A stretch of 64,000 bases of DNA. Source: Sphingomonas jaspsi DSM 18422. Lineage in GTDB: Bacteria; Pseudomonadota; Alphaproteobacteria; Sphingomonadales; Sphingomonadaceae. The notes under the pieces were generated by a model, which saw only the letters and a program-made list of their open reading frames with translations, did no database searches and had not been told where the DNA came from. Below, one piece after another: positions 32,365 through 41,738 of the stretch. The translations under genes were made by a program, and so were the position numbers. The stretch lies in the NCBI RefSeq assembly GCF_000585415.1, contig NZ_KK073876.1:1237810-1301809 (forward strand), in the 5' to 3' direction. Position 1 is the stretch's first letter. Each line of letters begins with the position of its first letter.

Positions 32365-33387
32365 ATGCGATTCCTCGTGGCAGTGCCGGCATTCCTCTCC
32401 GCGATGACCTTGGCGTCATGCAGCGATGGCGACCGTAGTAAGAGCTCTCCGACTTCGGTCGAAATTACGAACGTATCCTACGATCCGACCCGCGAACTCT
32501 ATCAGGCGGTCAATGCGGCCTTCGCCGAAGACTGGAAACTCAAGACCGGTCAGACGGTGACGTTCCAGATGAGTCACGGGGGTTCCGGCAAACAGTCCCG
32601 CGCGATCATCGACGGGCTGGAAGCGGATGTTGCGACTCTGGCGCTGGCCTATGATATCGACGCGATCGCCGACAAGGCGAAGCTGTTGCCTGCAGACTGG
32701 CAGAAAGCGCTGCCGAACAACAGCGCACCCTACACCTCCACGATCGTATTCCTGGTCCGCAAGGGCAATCCCAAGGGGATTCGCGACTGGGGAGATCTAG
32801 CAAGGCCGGGTATTGGTGTCATTACCCCCAATCCCAAGACAAGTGGCGGCGCGCGCTGGAATTTCCTGGCGGCCTGGGCTTACGGCAAGAAAACGGGTGG
32901 CAGCGACGCCGCAGCCGAAGCGTTCGTGACCAAGCTCTTTCGCAACGTGCCTGTCCTCGACAGCGGTGCGCGTGGTTCGACCACGACTTTTGTCGAACGC
33001 GGTATTGGCGATGTCTTGCTGGCATGGGAGAATGAGGCATTTCTGGCGGAGCAGGAACTGGGCAAGGGCAAGTTCGAGATTGTCGCGCCGAGCATCTCCA
33101 TTCTGGCCGAGCCGTCGGTCGCGGTGATCAGCAAGAACGCCGAAAAGCACGGAACGACGAAAGTCGCCGATGCCTATCTGCGTTTCCTTTATACCCCGGC
33201 CGGGCAAAGCATTATCGCCCAGAATTTCTATCGGCCTCGCGATACCCAAGTCATGTCGCAGTTCGGCAAGCGGTTCCCTGACATCGACATGGTCACGATC
33301 GATCGCGATTTTGGCGGGTGGAAAGCGGCGCAGGCCCGATTCTTCGCCGATGGTGCCATCTTCGACCGGATCATGGCGGAAAAATAA
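32365..33387 (+). CDS. sbp: Sulfate/thiosulfate ABC transporter substrate-binding protein
   Basis: 340 residues. The N-terminus [22 protein letters not shown] has a lipobox (TLASC), so it is probably a lipid-anchored periplasmic binding protein. Family motifs: [44 protein letters not shown] (sulfate pocket), [35 protein letters not shown] and [11 protein letters not shown]. The TAA stop overlaps the CysT start by one base (TAATG). It may be either Sbp or CysP; the two cannot be separated by eye. Confidence 0.93.
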   Translation: MRFLVAVPAFLSAMTLASCSDGDRSKSSPTSVEITNVSYDPTRELYQAVNAAFAEDWKLKTGQTVTFQMSHGGSGKQSRAIIDGLEADVATLALAYDIDAIADKAKLLPADWQKALPNNSAPYTSTIVFLVRKGNPKGIRDWGDLARPGIGVITPNPKTSGGARWNFLAAWAYGKKTGGSDAAAEAFVTKLFRNVPVLDSGARGSTTTFVERGIGDVLLAWENEAFLAEQELGKGKFEIVAPSISILAEPSVAVISKNAEKHGTTKVADAYLRFLYTPAGQSIIAQNFYRPRDTQVMSQFGKRFPDIDMVTIDRDFGGWKAAQARFFADGAIFDRIMAEK

Positions 33388-34229
33388 TGGCCTTGCCTAA
33401 GCGGATCCGACACGGGTCCATCCTGCCCGGATTCGGGCTCAGTATGGCCATCACGATCAGCTGGCTGACGCTGATCGTGCTGATCCCCCTTGCTGCCGCC
33501 ATCCTGAAGACGCTCGGGATGGGCTGGAATGAATTCGTGCGGGTAGGCTTCTCGTCGCGGGCGATCGACGCCTACCAGCTCAGCTTCGGCACCGCCGCGG
33601 CCGCCGGGGCATTCAACATGCTGTTCGGCTTGCTCCTGGCATGGGTGCTTGTCCGCTACCAATTCCCCGGACGCCGGCTGGTTGAAGCTCTCGTCGACCT
33701 TCCGTTTGCCCTGCCCACAGCGGTTGCTGGTATCGCATTGACCACTCTTTACGTGCCCAGCGGCTGGGTGGGCCGCTTTGCCGAGCAGGCGGGCGTCCAA
33801 GTGGCGTTCACCCCGCTAGGCATCACCCTGGCGTTGATTTTCGTCGGCATCCCGTTCGTCGTGCGTTCCGTGGAGCCGGTCCTGCGCGATGTTGCTGCCG
33901 ACCAGGAAGAAGCCGCCCTGACCCTTGGCGCGACACGATTTCAAACCTTCTGGCTGGTCCTTTTGCCCACTCTGGCGCCGGCATTGCTATCCGGCTTTGC
34001 GCTGGCCTTCGCACGGGCAGTCGGTGAATATGGGTCGGTGATTTTCATTTCGGGCAACATGCCCGGGAAGACCGAAATCGCCCCCCTGCTGATCGTCACC
34101 CAGCTCGAACAATATGAATATTCGGCGGCGACGGCCAACGCGGTCATCATGATGGTCATAGCGTTCGGCGTTCTGCTGACCATCAACTCATTGCAGCTGA
34201 TGCTCGCCCGACGCGGAAAGCGGTCATGA
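33387..34229 (+). CDS. cysT: Sulfate ABC transporter permease CysT
   Basis: 280-residue inner-membrane permease with six hydrophobic segments. The conserved regions are [14 protein letters not shown] and the EAA loop [32 protein letters not shown] (about residues 172-203, written in part), which docks to CysA. It also has the CysT-typical [16 protein letters not shown]. It follows sbp with a one-base overlap and overlaps cysW by 4 bp. Confidence 0.94.
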   Translation: MALPKRIRHGSILPGFGLSMAITISWLTLIVLIPLAAAILKTLGMGWNEFVRVGFSSRAIDAYQLSFGTAAAAGAFNMLFGLLLAWVLVRYQFPGRRLVEALVDLPFALPTAVAGIALTTLYVPSGWVGRFAEQAGVQVAFTPLGITLALIFVGIPFVVRSVEPVLRDVAADQEEAALTLGATRFQTFWLVLLPTLAPALLSGFALAFARAVGEYGSVIFISGNMPGKTEIAPLLIVTQLEQYEYSAATANAVIMMVIAFGVLLTINSLQLMLARRGKRS

Positions 34230-35068
34230 TGCACCAGCCGAACATAAGGCGCAGCCCAGCCCAGATTCTGCTGCTCACGCTGGCACTAGCACTCGTCTTC
34301 CTATTCCTGGTGCTTCCGCTCGTCGTGGTGTTTGCCGAAGCCTTGCGCAAGGGGGCCGGGCCCTTCATCTCCGCCATTCAGGACCCCGACGCCATTTCGG
34401 CGATCAAGCTGACTTTGCTGGTGGCCGCGATCAGCGTGCCGGCCAACACGGTCTTCGGGCTCGCCGCATCATGGGCCATCGCCAAATATCGGTTCCGCGG
34501 GCGCGGCCTGCTCCTGACGCTGATAGACCTGCCGTTCGCGATTTCCCCGGTCGTGTCCGGGCTGGTGTTCGTCTTGCTGTTCGGTGCCCAGGGACTGTTG
34601 GGACCGTGGCTACAGCAACATGACATCAAACTGATCTTCGCCGTTCCGGGAATCGTCCTTGCGACCATCTTCATCACCTTCCCGTTCGTGGCGCGCGAAC
34701 TCATCCCGCTGATGCAGGAACAGGGCCAGCACGATGAGGAGGCGGCATTGTCGCTGGGGGCCAGCGGATGGCAGACCTTCTGGAAGGTCACGCTGCCTAA
34801 CGTGCGATGGGCGCTGCTTTATGGGGTCCTGCTGTGCAACGCCCGGGCGATGGGCGAATTCGGCGCGGTATCGGTCGTTTCCGGGCACATCCGGGGATTG
34901 ACCAACACCATGCCGCTACAGGTGGAGATTCTCTACAACGAATATAATTTCGTCGGAGCTTTCGCTGTCGCCTCGCTGCTCGCTCTTCTGGCCCTGCTCA
35001 CCCTTGCCGCTAAATCCGTGCTGGAATGGCGCAGCGGGGTGGCACTCAAACGGTTGTCTGCCGCATGA
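34226..35068 (+). CDS. cysW: Sulfate ABC transporter permease CysW
   Basis: 280 residues, six membrane helices. It contains [15 protein letters not shown], the EAA loop [23 protein letters not shown] (about residues 171-193), and the CysW-type [19 protein letters not shown]. Overlaps cysT (ATGA) and cysA (ATGA). It pairs with CysT to form the transmembrane channel. Confidence 0.94.
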   Translation: MMHQPNIRRSPAQILLLTLALALVFLFLVLPLVVVFAEALRKGAGPFISAIQDPDAISAIKLTLLVAAISVPANTVFGLAASWAIAKYRFRGRGLLLTLIDLPFAISPVVSGLVFVLLFGAQGLLGPWLQQHDIKLIFAVPGIVLATIFITFPFVARELIPLMQEQGQHDEEAALSLGASGWQTFWKVTLPNVRWALLYGVLLCNARAMGEFGAVSVVSGHIRGLTNTMPLQVEILYNEYNFVGAFAVASLLALLALLTLAAKSVLEWRSGVALKRLSAA

Positions 35069-36045
35069 TCCGCCTTGCCAATATCTCCAAGAGTTTCGAC
35101 CGCCAACCGGCCCTTCACGACGTCAGTCTCGACATCGAGCCGGGTGAATTCGTCGCCCTGCTGGGCCCCTCGGGATCAGGCAAGACCACCCTTCTGCGCA
35201 TCATCGCCGGTCTGGACCGGCAGGACAGCGGTGCGGTCTATTTCGATGGGAATGACGTCAGCGATCTGTCCATTGCCAATCGACGGATCGGCCTGGTGTT
35301 CCAGAATTACGCCTTGTTCCAGCATATGAAAGTGGCCGACAACATCGCGTTCGGGCTGAATGTGCTGCCTCGTTCGAAGCGGCCCAAGCGTCCGGAAATT
35401 GCCAAGCGCGTGGCCGATCTGCTGAAATTCGTGCAGCTCGACGGACTGGGCGGACGCTACCCGGCACAGCTTTCCGGCGGTCAGCGACAGCGGGTCGCCC
35501 TGGCACGCGCGCTGGCGATCAATCCGCAGCTTCTGCTTCTCGACGAGCCGTTCGGTGCCCTTGATGCCCAGGTCCGCAAGGACCTCCGGCGCTGGCTGCG
35601 CAAGGTCCATGACGACACCGGCATCACGACCGTCTTCGTCACGCACGACCAGGAAGAGGCAATGGAAATGGCGGACCGGGTCGCGGTGTTGAGCCATGGG
35701 CGGCTGGAGCAGTTCGCCACCCCCGAAACCATTTACGCCCAGCCCGCGTCAGCCTTCGTGTCCAAATTCGTTGGCGAGACCAACATCGTTCGGGACGGCA
35801 CGACGGCCTTGCACATGCGGCCTCACGAACTCGTCGAGGCCGCCAACGGCCGTTGGGCAGTTCGTGTCACGGAAGCGTTTCAGCGCGGAGGCGTCTGGCG
35901 GGTCGAAGGTCTGCTCGCCGACGGTGATGGACAGACACTCATGGAAATCGACCTGCCGCTTACCCGGGCGCGCCCTGATGCAGGCAGCATCGTAAAGGTC
36001 GATCCGATTGATTTTCGCACCTTCCCCCTTGGAGAACCGGCATGA
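35065..36045 (+). CDS. cysA: Sulfate ABC transporter ATP-binding protein CysA
   Basis: 326 residues. Walker [15 protein letters not shown] (about residues 31-44), signature [16 protein letters not shown] (about 139-154), Walker [14 protein letters not shown] and the switch His in [15 protein letters not shown] short C-terminal regulatory domain follows (TNIVRDG...MRPHEL). It starts in the CysW stop and overlaps the yezD-like ORF by 4 bp. Confidence 0.95.
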   Translation: MIRLANISKSFDRQPALHDVSLDIEPGEFVALLGPSGSGKTTLLRIIAGLDRQDSGAVYFDGNDVSDLSIANRRIGLVFQNYALFQHMKVADNIAFGLNVLPRSKRPKRPEIAKRVADLLKFVQLDGLGGRYPAQLSGGQRQRVALARALAINPQLLLLDEPFGALDAQVRKDLRRWLRKVHDDTGITTVFVTHDQEEAMEMADRVAVLSHGRLEQFATPETIYAQPASAFVSKFVGETNIVRDGTTALHMRPHELVEAANGRWAVRVTEAFQRGGVWRVEGLLADGDGQTLMEIDLPLTRARPDAGSIVKVDPIDFRTFPLGEPA

Positions 36046-36212
36046 TGAATGTCGATAATCGCGAGCCCCTTTTCCAGGAAGTGTTTGACAGCCTGAAGGA
36101 GGCGATGGCTGGCCTTCGCTTCGGTACCGTGTCCTTGACAGTCCATGACGGACAGGTCGTCCAAATCGACGTGACCGAAAAGAAGAGGTTGGCTCTCAAG
36201 CCCAAACGCTAA
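36042..36212 (+). CDS. YezD-like small protein (DUF2292 family)
   Basis: 56 residues: it begins [18 protein letters not shown], then a short beta hairpin FGTVSLTVHDGQVVQIDVTEKKR. YezD/DUF2292 proteins have this size and the same G-x-V-x-L-x-x-x-x-G-x-V-x-Q-I pattern and occur in sulfur assimilation operons. It overlaps cysA by 4 bp, so it is part of the importer operon. Function unknown, possibly regulatory. Confidence 0.78.
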   Translation: MMNVDNREPLFQEVFDSLKEAMAGLRFGTVSLTVHDGQVVQIDVTEKKRLALKPKR

Positions 36213-36278
36213 TCCCCAACCGGACCAACGCCGACCGGACCGCCGGAGGCATCGCAGTCCCGACCCATCCAGGAAGGT

Positions 36279-38735
36279 ATGACGATGTACTCCATGATTG
36301 CCCTTGCGCTGTTACAGTCCACTGCGCTTTCGAGCGAACCAGTCCCACTCGCCGAAGACCCGGCTGCCGAGACCCGGCCGGAAAGCCCAAGCTCGGCCGG
36401 TACCGGCGCGGTCGATGACGGGGCTATCGTGGTGACAGCCCGTCGCCGGACCGAAACTGTTCAGGACGTCCCGCTGGCGATATCGGTCGTCGGCGGCGAG
36501 CACATCGACAACACCGGGAGTTTCAACGTCGGCCGCCTCCAGCAATTAACGCCGACGCTGCAATTCTACTCATCCAACCCGCGCAACACGGCTGTCAACA
36601 TTCGTGGCATCGGCGTGCCATTCGGTCTGACCAACGACGGTATCGAGCAAGGCGTCGGGATTTACGTCGATGACGTCTATTATGCGCGCGTTGCGTCCGC
36701 GACGTTCGACTTCCTCGACGTCGACCGGATCGAAGTCCTGCGGGGTCCGCAGGGCACCCTGTACGGCAAGAATACCACCGCCGGCGCCATCAACATCACG
36801 ACCCGCCAGCCGACCTTCGATTTCGAAGGGCGGGCAGAAGTTTCGATCGGCAATTTGGGTTTCAAGCAGGCCAAGGCCGCCGTATCGGGTCCGTTGTCGA
36901 CAACCCTGGCAGCCCGATTGGCACTCTCGTCGACCAGTCGGCGCGGGACGATTTACAACGTCGCCACCGGCAATTGGGTCAATGAGCAGGACAATCTGGG
37001 CATCCGGGGACAATTGCTGTGGCGCCCCAACAGCGATGTCAACGTGACGCTCCAAGGCGATTTCAGCACGCAGGATCCCGAATGCTGCACGCAGATCTAT
37101 GTTGGTACGGGGGCGACCCAACGCGCGTTGAACCGGCAATATGCCGCGCTCGCCGTGGCTCAGGGCTATGTCGTTCCCAGCACCAACGCATTTGACCGCG
37201 TCACCGATGTCGATGCCGATCTCAACGCCGGCAACAAGATCGGGGGAGTCAACCTTCGCGTGAAATGGGATGTCGGCCCCGGCACCCTGACCTCGATCAC
37301 CGCCTGGCGGTTCTGGGACTGGAAGCCGGCCAACGACCGGGATTTTACGGGCCTGCCCATCACCACTCAGTCGCAGAATCCGTCCCAGCAGGATCAATGG
37401 ACCCAGGAATTCCGCTACGCCCAATCGGGTCGCAACATCGACTTCGTGGTCGGATCATTTTTGTTCAAGCAAAAGGTCCGGACGCAGGGTACCCAAGTCC
37501 AGGGACCGGCCGCGAGCCGCTGGCTGATCAATCCCTCAAGCCCGCTGTCGGCCAACCCCGCCGTCCTCGATGGCTTGACCGCGGAAAACGATATCCGACT
37601 GGACAACACCAGCTTTGCCTTATTCGGCCAGCTGAGCTGGAAGTTCAACGAGGTGCTGACCATCCAGCCGGGCGTTCGCGTCAATTATGACAAGAAGAGC
37701 GGGCTCTATGATTCAGTGGTTACCGGTACTGCGTCCGATGGAACCCGGCAGCTGGTGCTGTTCAGCGGTCCCTATTCGACCGACCCCTGGATCGTGGCAC
37801 AGCGCGCCGTTCTCTCGCCGCAACGGTTCGAGCCGAAATTCTCCGACTGGAATTTCAGCTATGATGTCACGGTCAGCGCCAAGCTCGCTCGCGATGTCCT
37901 AGCCTACGCAACCTACGCACGGACGTTCAAATCGGGGGGGATCAATCTCAATGGGGTGCCCAATGACGCCGCCGGTAACCCGCTGTTACAGGCCGGTGCG
38001 GTGGACCCGGAATCGGTCCGCCATTTCGAGGCCGGCTTGAAAGCGCAATTCTGGAACCGAAAGGCGACGCTCAACGTGGCGGCGTTCCGCACCGACATAT
38101 CCGATTACCAGGCGTTGGTAACCAATGGCCAGCTGGGCGTGCTGCGCGGCTATCTCGCCAATGCCGACAAGGTGCGGACGCAAGGCTTCGAATGGGATTT
38201 TTCCGTCCGGCCGAGCAAGCGCTTCAACCTCTATGTCAACGGCAGTCGCACTGATGCGACCTATCGCAAATTCGTGGATGCTCCATGCCCGCCCGAACTG
38301 TCGGGGGGCGGGACCAGCACGCCAGTTGCTCCCCCGGGCACACCCGGCAACAGCCCGGCCAATTGCGACATTTCGGGACAGCGCCTCCCCGGGGTTTCCA
38401 AATGGTCTTTCTCTTATGGGGCGGAGGTCAACGCGCCCGTGACCCTCTTCGGCAAGGACGGTTCGGTCTATCTGGGCTTTGACGGCAACTCGCGCACCCG
38501 CTTTTCGTCCAATCCCAGTCCGTCGGCCTATACGTGGATCGACGGATACTCCCTCAGCAATTTCCGCTTGGGGTTCCGTACCGACTCCGGATTGGACATC
38601 TACGGATGGGTACGCAACGCCTTCAATACCGACTATTATGAGCAATTGGCGGTCGCGAGCGGTAACACAGGGTTGATCGTGGGGCAGCCGGGCGATCCGC
38701 GGACGTGGGGTGGCACCGTGCGAATTCAGTTCTGA
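36279..38735 (+). CDS. TonB-dependent outer membrane receptor
   Basis: 818 residues with signal peptide (MTMYSMIALALLQSTALS), TonB box region IVVTARRRTETVQDVPLAISVV (about residues 48-69), plug domain with NIRGIGVPFG and VYVDDVYYARV and RIEVLRGPQGTLYGKNTTAGAINITT, and a long beta barrel ending in aromatic RIQF. It lies 66 bp after the YezD ORF on the same strand as the sulfate importer, suggesting uptake of a sulfur-containing compound (such as a sulfate ester or sulfonate) across the outer membrane. Substrate is inference. Confidence 0.93.
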   Translation: MTMYSMIALALLQSTALSSEPVPLAEDPAAETRPESPSSAGTGAVDDGAIVVTARRRTETVQDVPLAISVVGGEHIDNTGSFNVGRLQQLTPTLQFYSSNPRNTAVNIRGIGVPFGLTNDGIEQGVGIYVDDVYYARVASATFDFLDVDRIEVLRGPQGTLYGKNTTAGAINITTRQPTFDFEGRAEVSIGNLGFKQAKAAVSGPLSTTLAARLALSSTSRRGTIYNVATGNWVNEQDNLGIRGQLLWRPNSDVNVTLQGDFSTQDPECCTQIYVGTGATQRALNRQYAALAVAQGYVVPSTNAFDRVTDVDADLNAGNKIGGVNLRVKWDVGPGTLTSITAWRFWDWKPANDRDFTGLPITTQSQNPSQQDQWTQEFRYAQSGRNIDFVVGSFLFKQKVRTQGTQVQGPAASRWLINPSSPLSANPAVLDGLTAENDIRLDNTSFALFGQLSWKFNEVLTIQPGVRVNYDKKSGLYDSVVTGTASDGTRQLVLFSGPYSTDPWIVAQRAVLSPQRFEPKFSDWNFSYDVTVSAKLARDVLAYATYARTFKSGGINLNGVPNDAAGNPLLQAGAVDPESVRHFEAGLKAQFWNRKATLNVAAFRTDISDYQALVTNGQLGVLRGYLANADKVRTQGFEWDFSVRPSKRFNLYVNGSRTDATYRKFVDAPCPPELSGGGTSTPVAPPGTPGNSPANCDISGQRLPGVSKWSFSYGAEVNAPVTLFGKDGSVYLGFDGNSRTRFSSNPSPSAYTWIDGYSLSNFRLGFRTDSGLDIYGWVRNAFNTDYYEQLAVASGNTGLIVGQPGDPRTWGGTVRIQF

Positions 38736-38777
38736 TGATTGGCGGGCGCGGGCTTCGTCGGGGAGAGGAGCTGACAG

Positions 38778-39986
38778 ATGTCGGATGATCGGATCGGTGC
38801 CACCTCGTCGCGCCAAACGCTCCCTGCCCTTTTCTGGCGATTTCTGCGCTTCGGCATGCTCGCATGGGGCGGGCCCGTTGCGCAGATCGCGATGATCAAG
38901 CGTGAGCTGGTCGACGAAGAAAAATGGATTTCGCCGTCCAAATTCAACCGGCTGCTGGCGGTCTATCAGATCCTGCCCGGACCCGAAGCCCATGAGCTTT
39001 GCGTCCACTTCGGCATGCTTAAGGGGAAGCGTTTGGGCGGCTTCGTCGCGGGACTGGGCTTCATGTTGCCAGGCCTGGTTCTGGTCCTTGGCCTGGCCTG
39101 GCTCTACCAGCGCTTGGACTTCGACCAGCCGATCGTGGCGGCATTGTTGACCGGTCTCCAGATCGGGGTCATCGCACTGATCGTTCGCGCCTTGCACCGG
39201 ATCGCCGGCCACGCGCTGGGCAATGGCGTGCTTTGGACGATGGCGATCGCCAGTGCGGCGCTGACATGGCAAGGCCTGAGTTTTTGGATCTTGCTTCCCT
39301 TGGCGGGATTGATCGCTGCAACAGTAAAGGACTGGCGGATCGCGGCACTGCTGGCCGTATCGGCAATCGTGCTTGTTGCCATGATGCCGGTCTCGCCGTT
39401 CGCTGGGTTCTCCTCCTCTGCCCACGAAAGTCCAACGCAAGCGCCAGCAAGTGCCAGCCTGCTCGCGCTCTTTCTATCGGGTCTGAAGGCTGGTCTCCTG
39501 ACGTTCGGTGGCGCTTACACTGCAATTCCCTTCATCCGTGACGATGTGGTCGGCAGAGGCTGGCTCAGCGAGAGCCAATTCCTGGACAGCATTGCCCTGT
39601 CCAGCATCATCCCGGCACCACTGGTTATCTTCGCGACGTTCGTCGGCTTTGTCGCCGCCGGCCTCGGCGGCGCGTTGGCTATGACGGCCGGCATGTTCCT
39701 TCCGGCGTTCGCCTTCACCCTGCTGTTTTACGACCAGCTGGAGCGCGTCATTGAGGATAGTCGGCTGCATGGCTTCCTCGAAGGCGTTGCAGCCGGCGTG
39801 GTGGGGCTCATTGCCGTCACGGCATTCGAATTGGCATGGGCTTTGGCAAGGTCGATCCCTGCACTTCTCCCGGCAATCCTCATCTTCGCCGCCGCACTCG
39901 GATGTCTAATATATTCGCGGTCCAGGATTGCGGTGCCTGCGGTGGTGGTCGGAACCGCGCTAGCCGGGGTGGTGGCGTTCACCTGA
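38778..39986 (+). CDS. chrA: Chromate transporter (CHR family, ChrA)
   Basis: 402 residues, two homologous halves of a CHR-family transporter. Characteristic motifs: FLRFGMLAWGGPVAQIAMIKRELV (about residues 15-38, in parts), YQILPGPEAHELCVHFG and GFVAGLGFMLPG in the first half; GLLTFGGAYTAIPFIRDDVV and ALSSIIPAPLVIFATFVG in the second. CHR proteins export chromate or carry sulfate. Here, 42 bp after the TonB receptor and within a sulfate locus, a role in sulfate/chromate balance is likely: chromate enters through sulfate importers. Confidence 0.92.
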   Translation: MSDDRIGATSSRQTLPALFWRFLRFGMLAWGGPVAQIAMIKRELVDEEKWISPSKFNRLLAVYQILPGPEAHELCVHFGMLKGKRLGGFVAGLGFMLPGLVLVLGLAWLYQRLDFDQPIVAALLTGLQIGVIALIVRALHRIAGHALGNGVLWTMAIASAALTWQGLSFWILLPLAGLIAATVKDWRIAALLAVSAIVLVAMMPVSPFAGFSSSAHESPTQAPASASLLALFLSGLKAGLLTFGGAYTAIPFIRDDVVGRGWLSESQFLDSIALSSIIPAPLVIFATFVGFVAAGLGGALAMTAGMFLPAFAFTLLFYDQLERVIEDSRLHGFLEGVAAGVVGLIAVTAFELAWALARSIPALLPAILIFAAALGCLIYSRSRIAVPAVVVGTALAGVVAFT

Positions 39987-40035
39987 TCGATTTTTGCGAA
40001 CGTCTACGCCTGCGGCCACGTAGTTCCTTTCAGAA

Positions 40036-41730
40036 TTATGTCTCTTCAATTCGGGCAAGGAAATCGCCAAATCGTTCGCCGGAGTCACGATCCTTTGCAA
40101 ATTTGGAAATGTTCTCCGCAAGGATCGCTACAATGCGCTCTTCCCCGACATTATCCGCGACCATCCGGTTTAGGCGGTCGCCGACGTGGCTGCCGCCGAG
40201 CCAGAGGTCGTATCGACCGGGCCCGCGACCAGTCAGGGCGATTTCCGCGATATAGGGGCGTGAGCAACCATTAGGGCAGCCGCTCATACGAATGGTGATG
40301 GGTTCCTCAGATAGGCCCTGGTCGGCGAGCAGGGCCTCGATCTTGCTGTTCAGCAAAGGCAGATAGCGCTCTGCTTCCGCCATCGCCAAAGGGCAGGTCG
40401 GAAGCGCCACGCACGCCATCGAGTTGCGCCGCAATCCGCTGGGTTCAGCGCCTGTACCCACACCATGTGTGGAGAGGATCGCATCGATGCTATCGCGGTC
40501 CTCCGCCGCCACGCCTGCCACCACTAGATTCTGGTTCGGCGTCAAGCGGAACTGGCCCCGATGGACTGACGCAATGTTTTGCAAGGCGGTTAGCAACCGC
40601 TGCCCACGCCTGTCCGAAATCCGCCCATTCTCGATGAACAGGCCGATGTTCCACATGCCGTTGTCGGTCTGGTACCAGCCGATGCGATCGCTGTTCGAGT
40701 CAAAGGAAAAGGGGCGGGTTGGCTCCAAAAGGGTGCCGAGCCGCTGCTCAATCTCCCCCTTGATGAAGTCTAGACCCTTGTCGTCGACGGTATATTTGAA
40801 TCGCGCTCGAGGGCGGGAGGCGCGGTTGCCATAGTCGCGCTGGACGCCGATCACCGCGGTCGCGGTGTCGAGCAGCCGGTTTTTGGGGATGAAGCCGATC
40901 ACATTGCCCAGGCGCGGATAGGTGTTCGGGTCGTTGTCAGCCCGGCCCATCCCACCGCCGATGACGACGTTGAAGCCCTCGAGCCCGATTTTGTCGCCAA
41001 TGGCGATGAAGCCCAAGTCCTGAGTGTAAATATCGACGTCGTTCGATGGGGGTATGGCGAAGCCTATCTTGAATTTCCGGGGCAAATAGGTTGGGCCGTA
41101 GAGCGGCTCTTCCTCTTCCTCCGACGTCGCGATCCGCTCTTGGCCGAGCCAGATCTCGTGATAGGCGTTCATCCGCGGGATGACATGGTCGCTTAGCGCC
41201 TTCGAAAGCTCGGCAACCTCGCGGTCGAGCGTAGAGTCAGTCGGATAGGCGGTCGCCATCACCCCGCGGGCGTCATCGCCACAGGCCGCGATTGTGTCGA
41301 GCAGCACTGAATGCAGCCCTTCGATCGTCGACCGGATCTCTTCCTTGATGATCCAGTGAAACTGGAAAGTCTGGCGTGTCGTCAGACGGATCGTGTCGCC
41401 CCCATGGACGCGGGCGAGTTCGTCGACCTTAAGCCATTGTTCCGGCGTGCAGACTCCTCCGGGCAGGCGGACACGGATCATGAAAGTGTAGGCAGGTTCC
41501 AGCTTCTGCCGGCGCCGTTCGTCGCGGATGTCGCGATCGTCCTGCTGGTAGATGCCGTGAAACTTCATGAGCTTGTTGCTCTCGAAGGTCACGCCGCCGG
41601 TGATCCGGTCGAGCAGGTCGAAGCGGATTTGGCCGCGGAGGTAATCGCTCTCGGCCTTGATTGTCTCGTCGGCTGACAGCCGGTCGAGCGGCTGAGAGAT
41701 GTCCGTGCTGCGGTCGATAGTGTCGGTCAT
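40036..41730 (-). CDS. cysI: Sulfite reductase hemoprotein subunit
   Basis: 564 residues. Siroheme/[4Fe-4S] ligands are in MACVALPTCPLAMAEAERYLP (about residues 443-463, in parts) and MSGCPNGCSRPYIAEIALTGR. Sulfite-binding basic residues are seen in RTTRQTFQFHWI-like RLTTRQTFQFHWI and NVVIGGGMGR. It reduces sulfite to sulfide with six electrons from CysJ. Final gene of cysHGJI, 8 bp after cysJ. Confidence 0.96.
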   Translation of the reverse strand: MTDTIDRSTDISQPLDRLSADETIKAESDYLRGQIRFDLLDRITGGVTFESNKLMKFHGIYQQDDRDIRDERRRQKLEPAYTFMIRVRLPGGVCTPEQWLKVDELARVHGGDTIRLTTRQTFQFHWIIKEEIRSTIEGLHSVLLDTIAACGDDARGVMATAYPTDSTLDREVAELSKALSDHVIPRMNAYHEIWLGQERIATSEEEEEPLYGPTYLPRKFKIGFAIPPSNDVDIYTQDLGFIAIGDKIGLEGFNVVIGGGMGRADNDPNTYPRLGNVIGFIPKNRLLDTATAVIGVQRDYGNRASRPRARFKYTVDDKGLDFIKGEIEQRLGTLLEPTRPFSFDSNSDRIGWYQTDNGMWNIGLFIENGRISDRRGQRLLTALQNIASVHRGQFRLTPNQNLVVAGVAAEDRDSIDAILSTHGVGTGAEPSGLRRNSMACVALPTCPLAMAEAERYLPLLNSKIEALLADQGLSEEPITIRMSGCPNGCSRPYIAEIALTGRGPGRYDLWLGGSHVGDRLNRMVADNVGEERIVAILAENISKFAKDRDSGERFGDFLARIEET

Positions 41731-41738
41731 GCCTGTTC

